The notes beneath the pieces are model-generated. The model was not told where the DNA came from. It did no database searches and worked only from the letters and a program-made list of their open reading frames with translations. Positions 45,010 through 60,931 of a stretch of 64,000 bases of DNA are shown here, one piece after another. The first letter of the stretch is position 1. Every line of letters begins with the position of its first letter. Position numbers and translations under genes: made by a program. The stretch is taken from the NCBI GenBank assembly GCA_037179515.1, contig JAXCGZ010009488.1:35001-99000 (forward strand). The letters run 5' to 3'. This stretch comes from Halocaridina rubra (Eukaryota; Arthropoda; Malacostraca; Decapoda; Atyidae).

Positions 45010-46320
45010 CAAGGCAGTGAATTGGAGATCACACCCTGATGATTGGTAAAAAAATATTCCTAGCAGACCCATGGAATATTTTTCCAGTCTACGAATCGAT
45101 ACAAAATTAAATCCATTAAGGTATGAAATTGTAAAAGTTGAATAATTCATCATTTTAAGAAGTGATACGACCAGAAACAGTGCATCGAAAAATAGATTCA
45201 CAGACAAGGAGACATATACGGTGTTCACAAACAGCTAATTATTTTAAGAGACAAGTAATTATATCAGTGTACGACGTAATGACGATGTTATAAGGGTAAG
45301 AAAACGGCCTATCATTTTGACAATCACCTTAACCTTTCTTCCATCTTACGGTGTACTTGACTTTTCAACTCTCTTATCGGGCAATAGTAACCGAAGTAAA
45401 ATACCGTTTACCTATCAATTAGGATGAGCCACTTGGGAAATTATAGACGTTAGTAAGACCACAAAAACACGTAGAATTCTCATGTTATACGACAATAAAC
45501 ATTTCTGATATCTAACAATTCCGTAAATACTTTTTTTTCCCCTCTAAATAAAGTATTTGATAAGCTTTTCAACCTATATGCAGGTTCTTTTTTTCTTCTT
45601 TCTTTCGCGGATATTTCAAAACTAAGTTAAAATTGTACTGCATAACATCCGACTCTGTAATAATTCAACCCCCCCCCCCTTTCTCTTCCCTTTCCTCTCG
45701 TTCTTTTGTGATAAGAATTGATATGAGCAACAGAAAAAAATCAATATAAGAAAATCGAAGATATCGAATTCGATTTGAAACCCAGAACGCTCATCTTATC
45801 CTGAGGTCTCTTTTATTCTTTTTCAAAAAATTCTTGACTCAGAAACAGAAGACTTACCTAATACTATTGTCATATATCAGAGGAAGCGAATTGCACATCT
45901 CTTATTTAATTTTGCTCCTATCTGCATACTTGTATAGCAGCATACAGGGTGAATGCGTTCAAAAGCTTATTCTCTCTGTGTATTCAATTCTCTTTAAAAA
46001 AAAAAATGAGATTTTTTTCCTTTCATGACTGCTGAATAAAAAAAAAAAATCTATATCGGCTCTAGATTTATGGAATGAATTTCGCTAAAATATAAAATAT
46101 AATCGTAAATAAAAATGAAGATTCTATTTTCTAATAAATGACTACCAATTACCAAAGCTAAAAGTCTCCTGCTACCGTTCAATGTATTTTTTTTTCATTT
46201 GCATAAGTGTAGTGTCTCCCTCCTAAAGCTTTATGTACATAACATTTAACAGCAAGTAACATAACGTTGAAAATCGGCATCGTTTCTTATCATTGCCACC
46301 TAAATTTAGAAATTCTTCGA
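45010..46320. other. Plain non-coding DNA, nothing recognised
   Basis: About 1.3 kb of AT-rich sequence with a run of Cs near 45670 and A-runs near 46000. Short frames lack family features. Confidence 0.4.
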
Positions 46321-46322
46321 TT

Positions 46323-46565
<243 letters not shown>

Positions 46566-46886
46566 ACCTAATTGTACTTACCTAATTGTGTTTACGGGAA
46601 AGAGCCCAAAGCTCGTATCTTCCCGTCTCCTCATCGGTTCCATTTTATACTTAGTGATACTTATCATACCTGTCCTTAAAATTATGGATTTAGATAGCAT
46701 TAACTACCTCCTCGCTTAGCCAAATCCAATTATCAACTACTCTTACACTGAAAAAAGTTTCCTTACATCTTGCAAAGAAGTTTTCTTACGAAGCTTCAAA
46801 CTATGACCTCTAGTTCTAGAGCCAGCCATATCAAAATATCCATCCCTATCCACTCTATCATAACCATGAAGGAATTTAAAGACTGT

Positions 46887-46938
46887 AATAGCCATTTTTG
46901 ATGGAATAAAGTTTTTGACTTTGACTTTGACTTTGACT
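46887..46938 (+). mobile_element. LINE B 3'-end fragment, 52 bp
   Basis: AATAGCCATTTTTGATGGAATAAAG...(TTTGACT)n is the extreme 3' end of LINE B (compare reverse complement of 2981-3020) in + orientation, set into LINE A. In its place, the bases CACCATATCCCCCT seen in all other copies are missing, so the insertion came with a 14-bp target deletion. Confidence 0.85.
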
Positions 46939-48688
46939 CAATCTTCTAGCTTCGAGTGATGATAAGTCTAATTCCCTCAGCCTCTCATCATAACTGAGAT
47001 TGCGTATTTCTGGCACCAGTTTCGTGGCATGTCTTTGAACTTTTTCAAGCTTAGCTATGTGCTTTTTCAAGTGTGGATTCCAAAAGGGGGCTGCATATTC
47101 GAGTTTTAGCCTCACATAGGTTACATAAATATTTCTGAACATTTCCTTGTCCATGTGCTTGAAGGCTACCCTTACATTTGATAAGAATGCATATGCTGCC
47201 CTTACTATGCCATTTATATGTATTTCTGAGACAAATCTGCCAGTATGTTTACTCCTAGATCTCTCTCATTTTCTGTCTCTTGAAGTTGTACTCCAGCCAC
47301 CGAGTAGTCAAGCTTGGGCCTTCTTGCACTTGTACCCATTCTCATTACCTTACATTTTGAAGTACTGAATTTCATTAGCCACTTTTCTGACCACTCATGC
47401 CGACTATTTAGATTTTCCTGAAGTTCTCTACCATTGTTCTCGGTTTTTACTTTCTTCACAATCATTGCATCATCTGCAAACATATTCATGAATGAATTTA
47501 CAGACTATGGTAGGTCATTTACATATACAAGGAACAAAAGTGGCCCTAAAACTGAACCCTGTGGAACCCCACTATTAACTCTTCTCCATTCAGACACTGA
47601 GTGTCTTACTCTAACCCTCTGTTCCCTTCCTTCTAAGTAAGTTTTTATCCATTCCAAAACATTTCCACCTATTCTAGCCATTGATTGCAGCTTCCTAATA
47701 AGTCTCCCATGTGGATCAGTGTCAAACGCTTTCTGGAAGTCTAGGAATATGCAATCTGCCCAGCCCTCTCTTTCCTGTAAGATTTGGCTTACCTCATCAT
47801 AAAATTCTAATAAGTTTGTTACTGTTGATCTACCTTCTCTGAAGCCATGTTGCCTCACTGACAAAAAGTTGAAGGATTCCAAGTGAAGACAGATATGTTT
47901 CCTTAGTAGTTTCTTCTTAACATTGCAAACTATGCTGGTCAAGGAAACTGGTCTATAGTTCAGAGCCGTATCCCTCCTTCCCTTTTTGAAGATAGGTATC
48001 ACATTTGCTTGTTTCCAGCATCTTGGAATCTCCTTTGACTCCAGTGACTTTTTAAATATGATACTTAGTGCCACTGATATTGAGTTTGCGCATTTTCTAA
48101 GCACATGAGGGGATATGTCATCAGGACCTGTAGCTTTATAAACATTTAAATCCATCAGCGCTTTGCATACCTCTGTGGCTGTAAGGTTGATGTTCTCTAA
48201 TACCGGCTCTTGTGCCTCTATCTCTGCAACCTGAGGGGTGGGGTATTTTCTACTGTAAATACTGACTGAAACTCCTTGTTCAATTCTTTGCAGATCTCTT
48301 CATCCGTCTCAGTGATGCTTCCATCCACTCTCTTTAACCTTAATACCTGTTCTTTTACCTTCAGTTTTCCTCTGATAAAGCTGTGGAAAAGCTTGGGATT
48401 TTCTTTAGCCTTCCTGGTGATGTCCCTCTCATAATCTCTCTCTGCCTCTCTCCTTTTACTTAGGTAGTCATTTCTTGCTCTTTTGTAGGTTTGCCAGGCA
48501 TTTATGTTTTTTCTCCTCCAATGCCTTTTCCAGCATTTGTCTCTCCACTCCATAGCTCTTTTACACTCATTATTGAACCATTTCTCTCTGGCATGAATTA
48601 CACCTACTTTGGTGACAGGTATGCAGCAATCTACTATCTTCCCATATTTCTCACAAAAGATGTCATAAATTTCTTGTACAGATTTGTT

Positions 48689-49567
48689 TTAAAATAAGGT
48701 TCTCCAGTCAATAACTGCAAAAAGCTCATTCATTTTGATGTAATCTCCTTTCGGATAGTTCCTCCTCATGTCCTCAGTGCCTCTACTCTCAGGAAGAATA
48801 TCTTCAATGATATACTCCATCAACAACACACAGTGGTCACTCTTTCCAATTGGTGGTTCATACTCATATTTTTCAATATCCAACACATTATCTGTGAATA
48901 CTAGATCAAGTAGTGATGGCTCATCCCCACCCCTGGCCCTCGTTGGTTCCATTACATGTTGGTGTAGGAAATTCCCTTGTACGCAATCTAGGAATCTTGC
49001 CCTCAATGAGTCCTCACCACTGTGTGGGTCAAGGTTCATCCAATCTATCTCTTTATGATTAAAATCTCCCATAATCAAAATCCTACATTTTCTCTCCCGT
49101 GCCATGTTAACAACTGAGTTTATGACTTCAATAGTACCTATATGACTTTCCTCATAAACTTCAAGCCTATTTTGCTTCCTTGGTGGGTTATATACAACAG
49201 TTATTATAATGCTCTCTGACCCAGTATTTATGCGAGCAACAAGAAATTCCTTGAACTCACTTTCTATAGCCAAGTTTATTTCTTCAACTTGAATCCTTTC
49301 ACTTATGAGTAGTGCTATCCCTCCACCAGTCCTCTCAGATCTTTCAACCCTTAATATTCTGAAGCCCTTAGGAAAAACTGTGACACTGTTTATGTCCTCA
49401 CTCAACTTAGTCTCTGTAATTGCTACTATATCTGCCTTACTGTTGTGAATCCTATCTTTTAATTCTACTGCCTTACCAGCTAATCCATCAGCATTTGTGT
49501 CGAACAATCTTAATGAGGCCCCATCCCCTGATCTTCTGTCATTATCTTCTTTATCTCCCCTTTGTCT
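48689..49567 (-). pseudogene. LINE A endonuclease domain, open
   Basis: About 293 codons from [22 protein letters not shown] to a TAA at 48689: NADGLAGKAVE, AITETKLSED, GDFNHKEIDW, SLLDLVFTDN, GKSDHCVL. The start region of the frame above 49567 is microsatellite read-through (HTHTHT). The stop is at the same codon as in the 40.65-kb copy. Confidence 0.85.
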
Positions 49568-49591
49568 GTGTGTGTGTGTGTGTGTGTGTGT
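49566..49591. repeat. (TG)n microsatellite
   Basis: About 12 units between LINE A and the inverted SINE B unit. Confidence 0.95.
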
Positions 49592-50889
<1,298 letters not shown>

Positions 50890-50893
50890 GAAT

Positions 50894-51050
50894 AAAGACT
50901 ATGCATCGAATATCCCAGTTAAAGAGTAACATTCCGCTCGTCCAGAATTGATTCTTTGACACAATTATCTTCAAGTAAATTGTGTCAAAGAATCAATTCT
51001 GGACAAGAGGAATGTTACTCTTCAACTGGGATATTCGATGCATAGTCTTT
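50894..51050. repeat. 157-bp hairpin, 73-bp arms
   Basis: Arm 1 50894-50966 (AAAGACTATGCATCGAATAT...) and arm 2 50978-51050 (...ATATTCGATGCATAGTCTTT) pair with three mismatches by eye; the loop is 11 nt. Flanked by (TA)n on both sides. Confidence 0.9.
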
Positions 51051-51098
51051 CTTTAAGGCCTGCATATATTTAGCAGTTTTCTCCGATGCCCTTCACTG

Positions 51099-51102
<4 letters not shown>

Positions 51103-51190
<88 letters not shown>
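51103..51190. repeat. (AT)n microsatellite
   Basis: About 44 units. LINE A starts just after it. Confidence 0.95.
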
Positions 51191-51191
<1 letters not shown>

Positions 51192-51192
51192 T

Positions 51193-53188
51193 GTTTGGTT
51201 TAATAGTGAGTATAAAAAAGCTAAGGAGTGGAGAGACAAATGCTGGAAAGGAATAGGAGGAGAAAAAACATAAATGCCTGGCAGACCTATAAAAGAGCAA
51301 GAAATTATTACCTAAGTAAAACAAGAGAGGCAGAGAGAAACTATGAAAGGTGCATCACCAAGAGGGCTATAGAATATCCCAAGGTTTTCCACAACTTTAT
51401 CAGAGGAAACCTGAAGGCAAAAGAACAGGCTTTAAAGCTTAAAAGAGCGGATGGAAGCATCACTGAGATGGATGAAGTCATCTCCAAAGAATTGAACAAA
51501 AAGTTTCAGTCAGTATTTACGGTAGAAAATACCCCACCCCCTCAGATAGCAGAGATAGAAGCTCATGGGCCGGTATTAGAGAACATCATCCTTTCAGCCA
51601 CAGAGGTATGCAAAGTGCGGATGGAGTTAGATGTCCATAAAGCTACAAGTCCTGATAATATATCCCCTCATTTACTTAAAAAATGCCCAAATTCAATACC
51701 ATCAGCACAAAGTATCATACTTAAAAAGTCACTGGAGTCAGGGGGAGATTCCAAGATGCTGGCAACAAGTGAACATGATACCTAACTTCAAAAAGGGAAG
51801 GAAGTATACGGCTCTAAACTATAGACCTGTTTCCTTGACCAGCATAGTTTGTAAAGTTATGGAGAAACTACTATGGAAATATATTTCTCTTCACTTGGAA
51901 TCCTTCAGCTTTTTGTCAGTGAGACAACATGGCTTCAGAGATGGTAGATTAACAGTAACAAACTTATTAGAATTTTATGATGAGATAAGAGAATCTTGCA
52001 GGAAAGAGAGGACTAGGCAGATTGCATATTCCTAGACTTCCAGAAAGCACTTGACACTGCCCCGCACGGGAGACTTGTTAAGGAACTGCAAGCAATGGCA
52101 AGAATAGGTGGAAATGTCTTGATATGAATAAAAGCATACTTACAAGGAAGGGAACAGAGGGTTAGAGTTAGACACTCCGTGTCTGAATGGAGAATAGTTA
52201 ATAGTGGAGTTCCACAGGGTTCAATTTTAGGACCACTTTTGTTCCTTGTATATGTAAATGACCTACTAGAGTCTGTAAATTCTTTCATGAATATGCTTGC
52301 AGATGATGCAAAGCTTGTGAAGAAATTAGGAAACGAGAACAGTGGAAGAGAACGTCATGAAGACCTAAATAGTCTGCACGAGTGGTCAGAAAAGTGGCTA
52401 ATGAAATTTAATACTTCAAAATGTAAGGTAATGGGAATGGGTACAAGTGCAAGTAGGCCCAAGCTTCACTACTCGGTGGCAGGAGTACAACTTCAAGAAA
52501 CAAAGAATGAAAGAGATATGGGAGTAAACATACTTACCGATTTGTCTCCAGAAATACATATAAATGGCATAGTAAGGGCAGCATATGCTTTCATAGCAAA
52601 GGTAAGAGTGGCCTTCAGGTACATGGACAAGGAAGTGTTCATAAATATTTATGTAACCAATGTGAGGCCAAAGCTTGAATATGCAGCCCTTTTTTGAAAT
52701 CCACACTTGAAAAAGCACGTAGTTAAGCTTGAAAAAGTCAAAGACATGCCACGAAACAGGTACCAGAAATACTCAATCTCAGTTATGATGAGAAGCTGAG
52801 GAAATTAGGCTTACCATCACTCGAAGCTTGAAGATTGAGAGGGGGGTATGGTGACAGTTTTTAATTTCCTTCATGGTTATGACAGAGTGGATAGGGATCG
52901 ATATTTTGATATGGCTGGCACTAAACCTAGAGGTCATAGTTTGAAGCTTCGTAAGAAAATTTCTTTGCAGGATGTAAGGAAGTACTTTTTTAGTGTAAGA
53001 GTAGCTGATAATTAGAAGTCTCTGAACTAGGAGGTGGTTAATGCTAACTCAATCCATAGTTTTAAGGAGAAGTATGATAAGTATCACTAAGTACAAAATG
53101 GAACCGATCAGGGGACAAAAAATTACGAGCTTTGGGCTCTTTCCTGTAAGCACAATTAGGTAATGACCATTAGGTAATTACACATTAA
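51193..53188 (+). mobile_element. LINE A, diverged 5'-truncated copy
   Basis: Starts in the linker (KEWRDKCWK region) and ends with TTAGGTAAT tail units near 53188. It has frameshifts near 51740 and 52000, a stop near 52697 and more after it. Catalytic box MLADDAKLV. Older than the 33.8- and 40.65-kb copies, younger than the 57-kb one. Confidence 0.88.
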
Positions 53189-54081
<893 letters not shown>

Positions 54082-54271
54082 CATTAACTATTATTTTATT
54101 TTTAATAATGAAATTATTCAGCAATTCCGAATATTGTACTACATTAACGAACATTTTACAACCCCTTGTATACTATCAAATGATAAGACAATAAGTTAAT
54201 GATAATGGATCAAGATATATTTGCCCGTGTTAAGCTGTCTACATTTGCATTACCAGAAATATTTCCAACAC

Positions 54272-54381
<110 letters not shown>

Positions 54382-54474
54382 CGTAAAAAACAACAACCCC
54401 AAGGTGCTCTAGAGATATTCGTATTTAAGGCAAGTAACCTAGCCAAACCTAACCTAATTCAAGCTAGGGGTTTT

Positions 54475-55124
54475 GTGATTACCTAATTGTGATTACCTAA
54501 TTGTGTTTACGGGAAAGAGCCCAAAGCTCGTATCTTCCCGTCTCCTCATCGGTTCCATTTTAGACTTAGTGATACTTATCATACCTGTCCTTAAAACTAT
54601 GGATTGAGATAGCATTAACTACCTCCTCGCTTAGCCAATTCCAATTATCAACTACTCTTACACTGAAAAAGTATTTCCTTACATCCTGCAAAGAACTTTT
54701 CTTACGAAGCTTCAAACTATGACCTCTAGTTCTAGAGCCAGCCATATCAAAATATCCATCCCTATTCACTCTATCATAACCATGAAGGAATTTAAAGACT
54801 GTCACCATATCCCCTCTCACTCTTCTAGCTTCGAGTGATGGTAAGTCTAATTCTCTCAGCCTCTCATCATAACTGAGATTGCGTATTTCTGGCACCAGTT
54901 TCGTGGCATGTCTTTGAACTTTTTCAAGCTTAGCTATGTGCTTTTTCAAGTGCGGATTCCAAAAGGGGGCTGCATATTCGAGTTTTGGCCTCACATAGGT
55001 TACATAAATATTTCTGAACATTTCCTTGTCCATGTGCCTGAAGGCTACCCTTACATTTGATAAGAATGCATATGCTGTCCTTACTATGCCATTTATATGT
55101 ATTTCTGGAGACAAATCTGCCAGT
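54475..55124 (-). mobile_element. LINE A, short 3' copy with intact frame
   Basis: Tail at 54475 (two CTAATTGTG units) and a C-terminal ORF2 frame with no stops to DRYDKYH at 54566. It is truncated at 55124 ([12 protein letters not shown]), exactly where (TG)n starts. Very close to the consensus, so a recent copy. Confidence 0.9.
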
Positions 55125-55140
55125 GTGTGTGTGTGTGTGC

Positions 55141-55238
<98 letters not shown>

Positions 55239-55240
55239 GA
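55125..55240. repeat. (TG)n-(TA)n-(CA)n compound microsatellite
   Basis: Begins at the LINE A truncation point; the TG and CA ends are reverse complements. Confidence 0.95.
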
Positions 55241-55304
55241 GTTTGTGTGTGTACACACCTGCTCAAAAATGTAACAAAATACACCTATTCACATATATCT
55301 CTTT

Positions 55305-55834
<530 letters not shown>

Positions 55835-55873
55835 CGAGGCCGTTCTTCTGCTGGGTGGGTAGTCGTCCCTCAT
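55835..55873 (-). other. Possible first exon with short upstream ORF
   Basis: On the - strand an ATG at 55873 opens 13 codons (MRDDYPPSRRTAS) to a GTGAGA donor after 55835. If spliced to the acceptor before 30318 the frame closes three codons later at a TAA, which would make it a 5' UTR exon with an upstream ORF for the transporter. Alternatively it starts another gene. Speculative; based only on donor, ATG and the promoter-like sequence beside it. Confidence 0.2.
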
Positions 55874-55888
55874 GAACAAGAGCAACTG

Positions 55889-55938
55889 TAGTGACTGGCA
55901 CGAAACTTTGCCTAACCCTCGGTATATAGTATATATAC
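55889..55938 (-). promoter_or_regulatory. Candidate TATA box and initiator
   Basis: On the - strand GTATATATACTATATAC (55938-55922) is followed about 28 nt later by GCCAGTCACTA (55899-55889), similar to the arthropod initiator (TCAGT). An ATG follows about 20 nt after. Spacing fits a TATA/Inr core promoter, but AT-rich DNA gives such matches by chance. Confidence 0.3.
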
Positions 55939-56106
55939 TGCTTCCAAATACACGGTGCGACCAAACGCGCAAGTTCCCCTCGTTATGCAATCACCGAGAG
56001 AATTAACGTAACATACTTCATAATTGATTTATACAATCATGAGAAATAGCCGAGTGATGTGTGTTCATTTATGCAGTGAACGCTTATTATACTTGTTCAT
56101 TAAACT

Positions 56107-56204
56107 TGTGATTACCTAATTGTGATTACCTAATTGTGTTTACGGGAAAGAGCCCAAAGCTCGCATCTTCCCGTCTCCAGATCGGTTCCATTTTATACTT
56201 AGTG
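56107..56204 (-). mobile_element. LINE A, 98-bp 3'-end fragment
   Basis: Only the tail (TGATTACCTAATTG twice) and about 60 bp of 3' UTR (GGGAAAGAGCCCAAAGC, GATCGGTTCCATTTTATACTTAGTG) are present. Either a very short insertion or cut by the SINE at its upper end. Confidence 0.85.
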
Positions 56205-56205
56205 T

Positions 56206-56402
56206 TTGCGACTGTGTGATCCCAAGGAATTCTCTACTGTTTTATATGTCACTACGAATTCCCAATTATGAAGTGACACAGAGAGGTTGGGGCTGAGGTT
56301 TTCAGGCTGGACGTGCTTCATAATGCCCTGTGAGGGACTCGATCTCGGGTCTCTCATCTCCCTAGTTGAATACCCTAACCACTTCGCCACCGAAGTCCCC
56401 AA
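56206..56402 (-). mobile_element. SINE D, tRNA-derived
   Basis: On the - strand: GGGGACTTCGG-TGGCGAAGTGGTTAGGG, a perfect fit to the box A consensus (TRGCNNAGYNGG), then box B-like GATCGAGTCCC about 45 nt later, and an unrelated domain to the A-less end at 56206. A tRNA-derived SINE different from A and B; only one copy in the window. Whether it is a true tRNA gene is unlikely, since no acceptor stem closes. Confidence 0.65.
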
Positions 56403-56509
56403 TATCTAACCCTAGGAATACTGATTAAAAGATATTTTTGTTTGTTCTTCTGTTATGCTATATTTCCAGCTAAAAGTCAGTAAGTCAACCTGTTGGTGAT
56501 CATTGTAAC

Positions 56510-56712
<203 letters not shown>

Positions 56713-56959
56713 ATAAAACGTGACTTAATACCTATCTTATACTAGTAAATCGATGATACCATAAAAAATCATTAGAGCTACAATATAAAGCAGAATGCAT
56801 TGCTCCAAATGGTATTTGCAAAACGTATGATCTTGCCACTCGACAGAATAGGATATGAATTCGTATTTCATATCCGTGTTGCCGTTTCCCCATTCTGAAC
56901 AAGAAGTGAATGCCCTGGTAATATAGGAGGAAATTACGTACATTACTTTAGTTAACAAT

Positions 56960-58130
56960 AGTCCCTCCACTCCTTTGACCTCTTACAATCATGCCTGAAC
57001 AATTTCTCTTTGGCATTAATAATTCCACATTTGGTAGATGATATGCAACAGCTAAATATTCTTTCGTGTTACTCACAAAACATTTCGAACAGTTCCATCA
57101 CAGATTTGTTGATTAATATGGTCCTCCGTCAATATCTGCATATGATCGTTGATATTCTCATAATCATCTTTTGGAGTTATTCCTCATTTTCTTATATGTT
57201 TCCCTACTCACAGGCAGGACATCTTACATGATCTACTCCATAAACAACACAGTGGTTACTTTTCCCGTGGGTGGCTGATACTCAATTTTGCAAATATTTC
57301 CAAAACGCTATCTGTGTGAATATTTGATAGTGATAGTTCATCTCTCTATCCGGTCCTTGTTGGTTTCAGCGAATATTGATGTAAAATATTTCCTTGTACA
57401 CAGTCTAGGAATCTTTCCCCAGAAGAATCTTTTTCACTGCGTAGGTCAAGACTATTCCACTTTACTTCTCTATGATTAAAATCCCCCATAATCAATATCC
57501 TACTCTTTCTTACGAACGATATTTAAAATTTATTTTGTGTACCCATATAATTTTTCTCATAATCTTTTAGTCTTTGTTGTTATGTACTACGTCTATAAAA
57601 ATGTTCACTGAGCTTATATTTACACGAGTGACATTTAATTCCGTGAACTCGATTTCTACATCAATATTTACTTTTTCAACCTGGAACATTTCACTTAAAG
57701 CAATGTTATCCCACGTTCAGTCCTGTTAGATCTCTCAGGACTCATTATTTTACATTAGAAAACACTGTACTACTGTATATTTCTTCGCTTAAATTGGTCT
57801 CTGTTCTGCTATTATATCTTCTTTACTGTTTACTCGGCATTTATTTACAATGATATCAGTGAGGCTATATATCCCTTGTTTTTGTTAACATTTTCGTTAT
57901 CGCCCCTTTGAGTGGATGAACCTTGAAACAAGTTCTTGTCTCCATATTTCTTCCCTCCTTGAAGCTCACAGCTTCCCCTAGCTAGTTTTTATGTTTTTTT
58001 TTTTTTTATCTTCTACTGTGTTTTATAAGGTCGAATGAAAACTGCCCTCAACATTAATCCTCTAAGATTCCTCAAGGAATTCTAAAACCCTAACCTTGTT
58101 TTATTCGTGTCTCCCCCTTCCATGTTGACC
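56960..58130 (-). mobile_element. LINE A, ancient copy of the endonuclease region
   Basis: Blocks recognisable against young copies: GATTAAAATCCCCCATAATCAATATCCTAC (GDFNHKE), CACAGTGGTTACTTTTCC (KSDHCV), GATAGTTCATCTC, CAGTCTAGGAATCTT. Strongly mutated. Neighbouring 56713-56959 is unassigned. Confidence 0.75.
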
Positions 58131-58205
58131 CTTGAAATACACATATGGCTCAGAATAACACTGACTTCTCTTTATCGACAAGCCAAACAGCCGTAAGTGG
58201 TTGCG

Positions 58206-58331
<126 letters not shown>

Positions 58332-58451
58332 GGAAAGTGAAAACCATTCATTCATTCATCACTGGAGGGGAAATAGAATGGGAAGATTTGGGAGGAAGAG
58401 CAGAAAGGTAAATAAGATTGTATTCTGCGTCTATCTTATTTTAAATGACCA

Positions 58452-58454
<3 letters not shown>

Positions 58455-58510
<56 letters not shown>

Positions 58511-58530
58511 TATTAATATTATTATTTTTA
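58455..58530. repeat. (TTA)n microsatellite
   Basis: About 22 units with minor interruptions. Confidence 0.95.
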
Positions 58531-59988
58531 TAGGGTCGATAACAATAGCATTAAAATACTCGGTATGTATGGAGCCAATAAATATAGCTGACAGTTTCAA
58601 ATATATAACAGTAGGTATTATGAATTACAACTACATGTAATCACCCTTTCGCCTGTCTTCAAAATCTTGAATTGACCAACATGGAATTAAACACGCTATA
58701 ATTAAACTCAGGTAAAGCACTATAAACGGTTTATATTGAACTCTTCGAATACTTAAGAAAGACAAGGTAACAGAGGATAAAAAGATTTATAAACTCCACT
58801 TAATAATAGTATATAAATGCTGCAAAACGAGTTAGGTTAAGATGAGTTGAGGTTTTAAATAAATTGCTAACAGTACACACATACAGTGTATTCTGATGTG
58901 ATAAGAATATTTTTCACTTCCAGTTTTAATCGGAAATACCCTTTTCACTCTTCTGCAGGTCTTTTATGTTTGAGTTGTAGATCCGTATGTTAAGTGCAAA
59001 CGCAAAAACATTTTCCTCACCGTTAATCTGACTTTAGCTAACAGAGTAGTACCTCAGGTTCCATAATCCTATGTTCCATTATTGAGGAATTGACGATTCC
59101 AAGCTTTATCTGGCCTGTTCACATTATTCCTGGCAGCTTTTACGCGTTTTATGCAGATATCATGTACGGCTCAATTGGTAAGAATGACCGGAATGTGTAC
59201 TTGTCTTTTAAATATTATTGCCTAAACCGATCATTAAACAGCCCGATTCGCATACATACTCGTATATTGTCAGTTTGTCATATTAAACTATCACAAAATG
59301 CAGTAAATATTACGATACACATTTTATTTTCCTTCCAAGTTTGTAATTATATTATGCCATACCGGTAATGGTGAAATACTTGGGGGCCCCATCGCAGTTT
59401 TTGTTAAAAATAAAATACACAGCTACACGTATCTTCCCTAACCTTTTATACTAATGATGTTCTCCTTTTAAGCTGGGGCTTGACATTCAGACAAAATAAG
59501 ACTGAAATTCACTGTGCTAAAAAAAAAAAAAAAAAAATTGTGAATAAATATAGTCTCTGAGCTTGGGAAAAAAATATTTTCGATATAATATCCAAAATAC
59601 TTACCGTAAAAACAAAAGAAATAAAATCAATGAGAAAATATGAAAAGATCCACATTCTACCAGAAAGCAAGAGGCTACAAGTCATTAGTTTCTATGAAGC
59701 TTTTGTTCGCTTTTGGCAGTCACATATATCATGGTTCTTATATAAGTGAAACTTTTTTAATTTTCATATTGATGTGATTACTTCATTCAGATGCAAACAT
59801 AATGGTAAAATGAAAAGATGCTGCCTGCCATCACGCAGTACAAAAAGTTGTTCCCTCATCTTCTTCTTTTTTAATCTATACATCGAAGAGGGCCGGCGTC
59901 TTGACAACCTTTTCCCATATCATTTAATCTGGGCGATTTTTAGGAGTATTAACTATAATACACCTTAGCTATGTGTAGTATTATTATC

Positions 59989-60053
<65 letters not shown>

Positions 60054-60888
60054 AGTACGATATTCGGATGTTTAAATATTGATGATTTCTTTCCAAATGG
60101 AACTCATTTATTTAATTATAAATTTCAAGATACAATAATATAAATTATAAACTATAAATTCCATGTCATACCTAATTATTTGTGTATTTACATTGAATTC
60201 GGCGTTTCTATATATCGTTTGACTGAACTCACCTGCATACATAATACTGTAAGGATCTGTCTGTTGTTAACTCAAGGTAATATATGAGATATTACTTATT
60301 TCAAAATGTAGCAAGAATCGTTCAAGCTTAATGTAATTACCATTGGGGTATGTCATACGTAGTTTAGTAGTAAGAAACTGTTAGATGTTTTTATGTCCAT
60401 CAATTTCCATATTTCCATAGCCAGTTTGATGATGTAATTACATAACCGTAACTTATCTGATAAGTATTAGAAACATTAAGGCATCCTAAGCGTAACGGCG
60501 CATCGTATTTACCAAGAAGACATTTCTAATGTCTCCTCCACCAGGTAATCCTGCACTAGCCTAACGAAATTTACCATTGGCCCATTCCCTTGACCTTACT
60601 CCTTCCTGGTAAGGTCATTTCTGTTTTGTTTTTGGTCATGTTTTCCGTCCGCAACTGAAATACTTATTTGAATCTCCTGACGTGGATATGGAGAAGTAGG
60701 AGCTAAAGATAGTTGACAGGAGGAGTTTCAGAGACCAAGAGGAGATCCATCTTGAGTGGTGTGTCACAACTCATGGAGTACACGAAGATCCATCGGCAAT
60801 AGCTCTAGGAAAGTTAGAAAGCTCAGAATGTAATTTTAACACTAATCGCATTTATCGTTAACTTGTATCCACGAAATCACTGTGAGTA

Positions 60889-60931
<43 letters not shown>

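Noticed and set aside
59090..59368. 92-codon ORF with a GTAAGA site after SIG near 59178
   Set aside because: No acceptor, no family resemblance and no neighbouring exon; likely chance in AT-rich DNA.
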